DNA of 8,079 nt. Origin: Methanobacteriota archaeon. Its GTDB lineage: Archaea > Hydrothermarchaeota > Hydrothermarchaeia > Hydrothermarchaeales > JACRDW01. This document shows positions 4,642 through 8,079 of the stretch, piece after piece. Each line of letters opens with the position of its first letter. The stretch's first letter is position 1. Location of the stretch: NCBI GenBank assembly GCA_016212785.1, contig JACRDW010000005.1, forward strand, positions 1-8,079. Reading direction: 5' to 3'. The notes under the pieces are model-generated. The model searched no databases. It was given only the letters and a program-made list of their open reading frames with translations, and was not told the DNA's origin. Position numbers and translations under genes: made by a program.

Positions 4642-4885
4642 CAAGGGTCTCTAATATGACAGATCCTGAAAGAGCGGTCGTGAGCGCTGTCCAGGGTGCT
4701 GCATTCGGCACCATAAACATCGCATAGCCTGCGAGCAGCCCGATTATCAGGTCGAACATAAAACCCAGGTAAAGCCCGTCCTTATGGTCCACGTACGGCA
4801 GCTTCAAGAATCCCTTGTTGTCGTGTATTCCCTTGATAAGCCCGCCCCCTGCTCCCGCCAGCAGAAACAACTCCAGACCAGCCAT
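4610..4885 (-). CDS. Small two-helix membrane protein, unknown function
   Basis: A 91-residue protein with a glycine-rich hydrophobic N-terminus (about 2-18, LELFLLAGAGGGLIKGI) and a hydrophobic stretch at about 42-60 (GFMFDLIIGLLAGYAMFMV). A small Ala/Thr/Leu-rich segment follows at about 64-82, and the tail is charged. The layout resembles holin-like or small archaeal membrane proteins, but no family is recognised. AGGAGGTG precedes the ATG by 4 bases, and a TATA box lies about 30 bases upstream at 4915-4925, so the start is well supported. It appears to be transcribed alone, or with the small basic frame that overlaps its end. Confidence 0.75.
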   Translation of the reverse strand: MAGLELFLLAGAGGGLIKGIHDNKGFLKLPYVDHKDGLYLGFMFDLIIGLLAGYAMFMVPNAAPWTALTTALSGSVILETLADRTVTKPKQ

Positions 4886-4914
4886 CTCGCACCTCCTTAA
4901 TTACATTTTGTAGT

Positions 4915-4925
4915 AGTATATAATA
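4915..4925 (-). promoter_or_regulatory. TATA box of the small membrane-protein gene
   Basis: On the minus strand this is TATTATATACT, 30 bases before the ATG at 4885. The expected start leaves a very short leader just large enough for AGGAGGTG. Confidence 0.55.
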
Positions 4926-4935
4926 TTAGCGCTTC

Positions 4936-4990
4936 ACTAAAATTTCCTAGGAAGCGGACGCCCTGACCTTTAGGTCTGGGAAATTTTACT
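4936..4990. repeat. Complex inverted repeat upstream of the membrane-protein promoter
   Basis: The outer arms ACTAAAATTTCC and GGAAATTTTACT match over 12 bases with one mismatch; 4938-4947 and 4979-4988 pair perfectly. Inside are TTCC-TA-GGAA (4944-4953) and GACCT-TT-AGGTC (4965-4976), the latter extended by CCC/GGG across a T-T mismatch. The nested symmetry suggests a palindromic element or a regulatory structure. No convincing gene overlaps it; a 39-codon minus-strand frame runs through but has no ribosome site. Confidence 0.65.
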
Positions 4991-5063
4991 CCATCGGCTG
5001 AAAATAAGGCACTCATAATGGTTTTAGCTCGCCGTTTTAAGTTTCGAACTTCGAGAAAAAATG

Positions 5064-5073
5064 TTTTTATATT
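5064..5073 (+). promoter_or_regulatory. TATA box before the hairpin-rich unit
   Basis: TTTTTATATT preceded by an A-rich stretch fits an archaeal promoter pointing right, with transcription expected near 5093-5097, at the foot of the first hairpin. The minus strand reads AATATAAAAA, so a leftward promoter is also possible. Confidence 0.4.
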
Positions 5074-5081
5074 CGTAAGTA

Positions 5082-5196
5082 CAGAATACAGCACGCTGAA
5101 TAGCTCAGAGCTATTCTGCATTCGCGACCGGCAGGGTCTTAGTCATTTCTTCCCTGCCGGCACCTCCCCATTTTGTGGAGTTTTCTTCCAGAATAC
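5082..5196 (+). ncRNA. Candidate small RNA or palindromic insertion bounded by CAGAATAC repeats
   Basis: Three inverted repeats in order: GAATAGCTC-A-GAGCTATTC (5098-5116); CCGGCAGGG/CCCTGCCGG (5128-5136 with 5152-5160, 15-base loop); and a weaker CTCC/GGAG hairpin (5164-5180), followed directly by TTTTCTT, which could end transcription. A TATA box sits about 28 bases upstream. The unit is flanked by 8-base direct repeats CAGAATAC at 5082-5089 and 5189-5196, also consistent with an inserted element. CAGAATA (5082-5088) can pair with TATTCTG (5112-5118), competing with the first hairpin. There is no open frame of note, and I recognise no known RNA family; box C/D and ACA signatures were not found. 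Confidence 0.4.
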
Positions 5197-5222
5197 TAAA
5201 ACTGAAGGTTGATCAGCACTGG

Positions 5223-5513
5223 CTAAATTTCCTTTCGAATTTTTTGTATCTCCTTCATGTGCTGCAAAATCTTCTCTCCTTTATTTGAAAGTGAGTACAG
5301 CAAAATCGCCCTTCCTTTCAGCCTCTCCATCTTGGCTTCGATCAGCTTTTCTTTTTCCAGCTCCCTTAATCTCTGAGCTCTAACTTTTTCATGCTTGCAT
5401 GCCGGGTGGATGTCGGTAAACCTTAAAGGAGATTTGCCTTCGAGAAAAAGAAGTATTTCAAAAGCATAGGCTTTGCCGATCGTTGCAAAAATGCTCTCTC
5501 GTATTCTTCCCAT
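5223..5513 (-). CDS. Winged-helix transcriptional regulator (HxlR/PadR/ArsR-like)
   Basis: A 96-residue single-domain winged helix-turn-helix protein. It has helix 1 at about 11-24 (IGKAYAFEILLFLE), the turn and second helix (SPLRFTDIH, 28-36), the recognition-helix region (CKHEKVRAQRLRELEKEKLIEAKM, 39-62), a wing (RAILLYSLSNKG, about 68-79) and a dimerisation tail (EKILQHMKEIQKI). The ligand is unknown. C39 lies in the HPACKH segment, so metal or redox sensing is possible but unproven. It is divergent from the response-regulator gene across 122 bases carrying two short inverted repeats, suggesting control of both promoters. No ribosome site precedes the ATG; a TATA box about 25 bases upstream predicts a leaderless mRNA. 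Confidence 0.8.
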   Translation of the reverse strand: MGRIRESIFATIGKAYAFEILLFLEGKSPLRFTDIHPACKHEKVRAQRLRELEKEKLIEAKMERLKGRAILLYSLSNKGEKILQHMKEIQKIRKEI

Positions 5514-5543
5514 AGACGTACGAGAAGCTATGGTATAATATTG
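5510..5543 (-). promoter_or_regulatory. Promoter and possible operator of the winged-helix gene
   Basis: CCATAG (5510-5515, containing the start codon) and CTATGG (5528-5533) form an inverted repeat 12 bases apart. It overlaps a minus-strand TATA box, CAATATTATACC, at 5532-5543. Protein bound here would block initiation, so autoregulation is plausible. Confidence 0.4.
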
Positions 5544-5565
5544 AATTTCCTAACCAAATGTAAAG

Positions 5566-5590
5566 TTACTACCTATAGTAATATTTAAAT
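5566..5590 (+). promoter_or_regulatory. Promoter and possible operator of the response-regulator gene
   Basis: The inverted repeat TTACTA-CCTA-TAGTAA (5566-5581) abuts a TATA box, ATATTTAAAT (5581-5590), covering the upstream BRE position. Transcription would start near 5612, leaving a leader of about 24 bases before the ATG at 5636. The divergent winged-helix protein is the likeliest binder. Confidence 0.5.
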
Positions 5591-5635
5591 AACGAAAATA
5601 GCAAAACTTAAACCAAACGCTTAACGGTGCATTGA

Positions 5636-6025
5636 ATGGCAAGGATAATGGTCGTGGACGACGAGCCGGACATACTCTTTCTCACCGGTATAATGCTGAA
5701 GAAAAGAGGCTATGAGATCATAGAAGCATCGAGCGGCGAGGAATGCTTGGATAAATTGAAGAAAGAAAAGCCAGACCTCATACTTCTGGACATACTCGGT
5801 GTGGGCGGGGACAAGATTCTTGAAAAAATCAAGAACGATGAGAAGTTCAAGTCAATTCCAGTTGTCATGTTCACCGTCGTTAAAGAGGAGAAAATTGGGA
5901 GCATGTTCGAGTGCGCAGGGTACGATGCATACATCGAGAAGCCGTTTGAAAGGGATAAGATGCTTGCGACCGTGCAATCGCTGCTCGCTCCAGAAAAAGC
6001 AGCAGCGCAGGAGCTTGCAGATTAG
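5636..6025 (+). CDS. Single-domain response regulator (CheY-like receiver)
   Basis: A 129-residue receiver domain with the full active site: acidic pair D8-D9, phospho-acceptor D52 (LILLD), T80 (VVMFT) and K102 (IEKPF). After D52 the usual MP loop is replaced by ILGVGG, so partner recognition may differ from standard CheY. There is no output domain, only a short Ala/Glu-rich tail, so it must act by binding a partner when phosphorylated by a histidine kinase. No kinase lies in the window, making it an orphan here. It faces the winged-helix gene across a shared regulatory region and converges with UPF0058, their stop codons being 3 bases apart. Confidence 0.9.
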   Translation: MARIMVVDDEPDILFLTGIMLKKRGYEIIEASSGEECLDKLKKEKPDLILLDILGVGGDKILEKIKNDEKFKSIPVVMFTVVKEEKIGSMFECAGYDAYIEKPFERDKMLATVQSLLAPEKAAAQELAD

Positions 6026-6028
6026 GTT

Positions 6029-6304
6029 CTAGTAAATATCCTCCCTGCACTTCCTTGCAATCTCTTCGAACTTCTCTACAGTGCTTTTTGGAATGCTGCC
6101 GTGCTCTGCTAAAACGCTGGATATGCATTTCGAAAGCACGTATATCGCATATTTGTGCTCTACCTTTCTTTTGTGGATGTGGTATGGGCTGATGCCCAGG
6201 CTTACATAATCATTAAAGTGGTGCTTGGGCGCTCCGCTGTCTTCTAAAAACTTGCAAAGGCAGAGCAGCAGCTGGTGCAGGTGTATCATTTCATCTTTAT
6301 ACAT
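6029..6304 (-). CDS. UPF0058 family protein
   Basis: A 91-residue helical protein matching the archaeal UPF0058 family. The N-terminal helix is MYKDEMIHLHQLL, with the conserved (K)(D/Q)E(L/M)xxLH. A middle segment Y..LGISPYHIHKRKVEHKYAIYVLSKCI (about 33-58) carries the typical IHK.K.EHK.A...L. The several His residues (H8, H10, H42, H44, H50) could bind metal, but the biochemical role of the family is not known to me. I chose the ATG at 6304 because the family begins here, the upstream in-frame extension is low-complexity, and a TATA box lies about 25 bases upstream. Confidence 0.85.
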   Translation of the reverse strand: MYKDEMIHLHQLLLCLCKFLEDSGAPKHHFNDYVSLGISPYHIHKRKVEHKYAIYVLSKCISSVLAEHGSIPKSTVEKFEEIARKCREDIY

Positions 6305-6326
6305 AGCCCCCCCTATTCGTGTTGCT

Positions 6327-6336
6327 CTATAAAAGG
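6327..6336 (-). promoter_or_regulatory. TATA box of the UPF0058 gene
   Basis: CCTTTTATAG on the minus strand, 23-32 bases before the ATG. It predicts a very short leader containing an unusual run of seven Gs just before the start codon. Confidence 0.5.
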
Positions 6337-6398
6337 TTTCAATAGAAGCAGAAGTTCTACAAGAAGCACTGGAAGTTGAGCTATGCAAATAGAAAATG

Positions 6399-6408
6399 AT
6401 ATTAAAGC
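6399..6408 (+). promoter_or_regulatory. TATA-like box of the 71-residue protein gene
   Basis: GATATTAAAG lies about 35-40 bases before the ATG at 6441 and would start transcription just ahead of the strong ribosome site AAGGAGGT (6427-6434). It is a weaker match than other boxes in this window. Confidence 0.35.
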
Positions 6409-6440
6409 CGAGCCAGCTTTTGAAATAAGGAGGTAAAACT

Positions 6441-6656
6441 ATGGTCTATGTAGTAAACGGTTTGGAATATCTGGGCACAAAGCTGAAAACAGGGGCTGAA
6501 AAGAAGAGATTTGTAACTCTGAAGAAAAGCGATGCAAAGCCGAGCAAGGACGAAGTTGTAGCGCTTGCGAAAAAGAACCCGAAGGTGAAGAAGGTCTGGG
6601 TAATGCGAATGGAAGGCAACAAGTGGAAGAAGGCAATGGACGTTATAAATCTGTAG
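6441..6656 (+). CDS. Small basic protein, unknown function
   Basis: A 71-residue, lysine-rich soluble protein with no signal or membrane segment. It has an alternating strand/helix pattern: MVYVVNGLEYLG, then RFVTLKK, a helix KDEVVALAKKNP (37-48), a strand VKKVWVMRMEG (49-59) and a C-terminal helix. That would suit a small alpha/beta or RNA-binding fold, but I do not recognise a family. AAGGAGGT lies 6 bases before the ATG, one of the best ribosome sites in the window, so expression is likely. The amber-interrupted membrane protein begins 9 bases after its stop, so the two probably share a transcript. Confidence 0.75.
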   Translation: MVYVVNGLEYLGTKLKTGAEKKRFVTLKKSDAKPSKDEVVALAKKNPKVKKVWVMRMEGNKWKKAMDVINL

Positions 6657-6665
6657 GTGAGAGCA

Positions 6666-6959
6666 GTGGTATCGATTGATTTAATTTCTCTTTTAGCCGG
6701 CATAGCATACGGCTACCTCAAGCGTGGAAAAGAGTAGAAGAAAGCCCTGCTGAAAAAGGGGGCTCTGATAGGCGTTGCACTCGGTGTCGTGCTTTCACTG
6801 GCGAACTTGCTAACTGGCGGCGGTGTGCTGCTGGCAGCTGCGACTGCGGTAGGAACGATTGTGGCGATAGTTTACCTCGTGGCAATGTTTGTAGTCGGCG
6901 TATGGATTGGAGACTGGCTGGAAGCGAAGCTAAAGAAGCCAGCGCCTCCGAAAGGTTAA
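6666..6959 (+). pseudogene. Small archaeal membrane protein interrupted by an in-frame TAG
   Basis: Starting at GTG 6666, the frame reads as one continuous protein of 96 amino acids if the TAG at 6735-6737 is passed. The first segment is IDLISLLAGIAYGYLKRGKE. After the stop come KKALLKKGALIGVALGVVLSL, a Gly/Ala-rich membrane helix, and a closing helix with VWIGDWLEAKLKK. The halves fit together as one protein of three hydrophobic segments with charged linkers. A YGY(L/V)..GKE start and a WIGD(W/F)LE end fit my memory of small archaeal membrane proteins. The TAG could come from one GAG or AAG change. TAG is the commonest stop here, so pyrrolysine recoding is unlikely; nonsense mutation, read-through or an assembly error remain. 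GTAGGTGAG precedes the start. Confidence 0.7.
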
Positions 6960-6968
6960 CTTCTCGCC

Positions 6969-7115
6969 CTAAACCACTCCAACAAACCACAGATACAAGA
7001 GCAGTATTACGCTGATGATTAGCAGTACGCATCCTATCTGCAAAACAAGCTCATAGCGCCTTGATAGAAATTTCTTCATTCTTCTCATAAGAGCAGTCCA
7101 TAACTGTCTATCCAC
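6969..7115 (-). CDS. Very small single-pass membrane protein (48 residues)
   Basis: A basic amphipathic N-terminus (LMRRMKKFLSRRYELVLQ) is followed by one strong membrane helix (IGCVLLIISVILLLYLWFVGV, about 27-47) that ends the protein. By the positive-inside rule the N-terminus would stay in the cytoplasm. A start at GTG 7115 has AGGAAAA upstream; ATG at 7088 would give 39 residues. A TATA-like CTTTAAGTAG lies about 30 bases upstream of the GTG. It converges with the amber-interrupted gene, their stops separated by 9 bases. Function unknown. Confidence 0.55.
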   Translation of the reverse strand: MDRQLWTALMRRMKKFLSRRYELVLQIGCVLLIISVILLLYLWFVGVV

Positions 7116-7157
7116 TTTTCCTGCTCAGCAAAAATTAGAGCGCTACTTAAAGCCTGG

Positions 7158-7259
7158 CTAAGTTGCTGTTTTTTTCTTCGGCTCTTTGAGACCTAACCAG
7201 AGAGCTATGTAAAAGCCAATTATTATAATCCCGAATATAATCACCGTGTCATTCAGCAC
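7158..7259 (-). CDS. Very small single-pass membrane protein (33 residues)
   Basis: The GTG at 7259 starts a 33-residue peptide with one membrane helix (about 5-23, TVIIFGIIIIGFYIALWLG) and a lysine-rich tail (KEPKKKTAT). The start lies inside the end of the upstream gene, overlapping it by 11 bases, with GAGGGTGG as ribosome site. Translational coupling is therefore likely. The long hydrophobic run, charged tail and overlap argue for a real gene despite its length. No family is recognised. Confidence 0.55.
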   Translation of the reverse strand: MLNDTVIIFGIIIIGFYIALWLGLKEPKKKTAT

Positions 7260-7482
7260 TTTTACCACCCTCTATCTTGTCTAGTAATCTTCCCAAGTAT
7301 TTATATTTTCGTATTAGCACTGCCAGACCTATCAACCCTGCCAGCGAGAGCATGGAGTATATTTCTACAGGTGCAAGCCTCTGCTGGGCTGCGAGCAGCA
7401 GGATGGCAAAGAAGAAAGCCACTGTGGATTGTATTCCTATCTTAACTACATCCATCTCAGCTCTGATTTCATTCTTCTGCAT
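7249..7482 (-). CDS. Small two-helix membrane protein (77 residues)
   Basis: A charged N-terminus (MQKNEIRAEMDVVK) is followed by a membrane helix at about 16-34 (IQSTVAFFFAILLLAAQQR), a second at about 41-58 (IYSMLSLAGLIGLAVLIR) and a basic then acidic tail (KYKYLGRLLDKIEGGKSAE). The helical-hairpin layout recalls small phage or plasmid membrane proteins, but no family is recognised. GAGGT lies 5 bases before the ATG. An AAATTTATATTC box about 25-35 bases upstream could give it its own promoter. The 33-residue membrane protein overlaps its 3' end, and these two form a pair. Confidence 0.7.
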   Translation of the reverse strand: MQKNEIRAEMDVVKIGIQSTVAFFFAILLLAAQQRLAPVEIYSMLSLAGLIGLAVLIRKYKYLGRLLDKIEGGKSAE

Positions 7483-7485
7483 GCT

Positions 7486-7545
7486 TTACCTCGCAATTCT
7501 TTTCGAGTCATGAATATAAATTTCTTTGCTTTTGATATCGCTCAT
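7486..7545 (-). CDS. Possible 19-residue leader peptide between radC and the membrane gene
   Basis: The ATG overlaps the radC stop as ATGA. The frame encodes MSDIKSKEIYIHDSKRIAR and stops 3 bases before the next gene's ATG, which fits a coupling or leader peptide. It also contains the AT-rich box that may be the promoter of the membrane-protein gene, so it could be only that promoter. Confidence 0.25.
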   Translation of the reverse strand: MSDIKSKEIYIHDSKRIAR

Positions 7546-7674
7546 TTTATCACTCCCCGCTCCTTCAAACTCACAAAGCTGCCGTTGCCCACGATAACGT
7601 GGTCGAGCAGCGCTATACCGAGAATTTTTCCTGCCTCTACAAGCCTCTTCGTTAGCTCGATATCATCGCTGCAT

Positions 7675-7691
7675 TCGCTCCGAAGGAGCGA
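7675..7691. repeat. 7-bp hairpin with GAA loop inside radC
   Basis: TCGCTCC-GAA-GGAGCGA, perfect. It lies where the zinc-site codons should be, just before the intact C-terminal part of radC. Confidence 0.75.
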
Positions 7692-7703
7692 GATTTCGTC
7701 AGA

Positions 7704-7726
7704 AAGATGGCGTGTATGGCCATCTT
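7704..7726. repeat. 8-bp hairpin inside radC
   Basis: AAGATGGC and GCCATCTT pair perfectly around a 7-base loop (GTGTATG). It is followed by the 15-mer at 7722-7736 that also occurs at 3539-3553. Confidence 0.7.
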
Positions 7727-7755
7727 CCTTGCGGAATGGCATGAGTGTCGCTCAC

Positions 7756-7773
7756 GCTCTCGCTTGCGAGAGC
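7756..7773. repeat. 8-bp hairpin with 2-base centre inside radC
   Basis: GCTCTCGC-TT-GCGAGAGC, perfect. It lies at the point where the C-terminal reading frame meets a TGA (7752-7754). Confidence 0.75.
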
Positions 7774-7959
7774 AAGCGCAAAGGCATTGCGCCCAGCTTA
7801 CGCTGTGAATAGCTTTGTTCTTCGTGCTCAAGTATACCACGCCGAAGCATTCCCGCTTCTCAGCTTTGAAATCTTCCCTCAGCGCATTAACCAGAACTTC
7901 AGAAGAGGTAATCTGCACGCTTGTCTCTTTTAGCAGCTGTATTTGCATTCTCACACTCC

Positions 7960-7979
7960 TGGAGAAGACGACTTCTCCA
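7960..7979 (-). promoter_or_regulatory. Leader hairpin next to the radC ribosome site
   Basis: TGGAGAAG and CTTCTCCA form a perfect 8-bp stem around a 4-base loop (TCGT on the minus strand). Its last base is the first base of the AGGAG ribosome site. The stem lies in the expected short leader, since a TATA box is near 8012, and could modulate translation. Confidence 0.5.
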
Positions 7980-8005
7980 CTTGGACAAGATGTCGGCGTA
8001 AAATA

Positions 8006-8018
8006 GTATAAAAAGAAA
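8006..8018 (-). promoter_or_regulatory. TATA box upstream of radC
   Basis: CTTTTTATACTAT on the minus strand predicts transcription from about 7985, with a leader of roughly 37 bases containing the hairpin and AGGAG. From 8019 to the end of the window I see no gene. Confidence 0.5.
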
Positions 8019-8079
8019 CTCTATGGTGCTAAAAGAAAACCATTGTTAAGGGCAATTTCAGCCACTCGTCTTCGACTGT

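Larger units (their letters stand above)
7542..7948 (-). pseudogene. radC: RadC-like JAB/MPN-domain protein, frameshifted with degraded metal site
   Basis: A short, single-domain RadC (DUF2466) of about 130 residues. The N-terminal part (7948-7806) is intact: VQITSSEVLVNALREDF...ECFGVVYLSTKNKAIHS. The C-terminal part (7664-7542) is nearly consensus: DIELTKRLVEAGKILGI-ALLDHVIVGNG-SFVSLKERG. The two lie in different frames, which overlap openly from about 7751 to 7655. The roughly 140 bases between them have the right length for the missing segment, but neither frame shows the H-x-H-P-S-G-x-x-x-x-x-S-x-x-D zinc site. The C-terminal frame has a vestige, HTRHLSDEIS then SDD. Three short-loop hairpins lie in this gap. 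The ATG at 7948 has AGGAG 7 bases upstream. I infer a recently dead gene. Confidence 0.75.

Noticed and set aside
4897..5016. Minus-strand 39-codon frame starting MSALFSADGVKF
   Set aside because: There is no ribosome site, it crosses the nested inverted repeat and the promoter of the next gene, and its composition is not protein-like.
6735..6737. TAG read as pyrrolysine
   Set aside because: About half or more of the genes in the window end in TAG, so it works as a normal stop. No pyl genes are visible and the protein is not a methylamine methyltransferase.

Overview
The window looks archaeal. It encodes an archaeal-type nascent-polypeptide-associated complex (NAC) protein and a UPF0058 protein. 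Most genes are preceded by AT-rich TATA-like boxes about 25-50 bases upstream of the start codon, often with little or no leader. The tRNA gene carries no encoded CCA. I cannot fix the lineage: a euryarchaeon or a DPANN-type archaeon would both fit. The bacterial-style RlmB methyltransferase gene suggests at least one gene acquired from bacteria. TAG is the commonest stop codon here, so it reads as an ordinary stop.

Layout. Positions 28-2598, all on the minus strand, read from right to left as a CBS-pair protein, a degenerate copy of the 5' part of a tRNA-Val, an intact tRNA-Val(GAC), rlmB, NAC, a universal stress (USP) protein and a second CBS-pair protein. The last four are packed with gaps of 10 bases or less or an ATGA overlap, as in one operon combining translation (tRNA, rRNA methylation, nascent-chain binding) with nucleotide or stress sensing. 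Positions 2599-2923 are gene-free but rich in inverted repeats. Positions 2924-3679 hold an HTH-nucleotidyltransferase followed by a frameshifted HEPN remnant, a decayed MNT-HEPN pair. Positions 3833-4451 hold a second, apparently intact toxin-antitoxin module (DUF4258-like toxin, zinc-ribbon/AbrB antitoxin) with a clear operator. A small membrane protein follows at 4610-4885.

Positions 4886-5222 have no convincing gene but carry a complex inverted repeat and a promoter-plus-hairpins unit that may be a small RNA or a palindromic insertion. Positions 5223-6304 hold a winged-helix regulator divergent from a single-domain response regulator, convergent with UPF0058. Positions 6441-7482 are an island of very small membrane proteins, one interrupted by an in-frame TAG. 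The right end is a short RadC-like gene whose two halves lie in different frames and whose metal-binding centre is degraded.

The most unusual recurring feature is a set of perfect inverted repeats with very short loops. They cluster where genes have decayed (HEPN remnant, radC, tRNA duplicate) and in the intergenic regions. This suggests either a palindromic element family or quasipalindrome (template-switch) mutagenesis.
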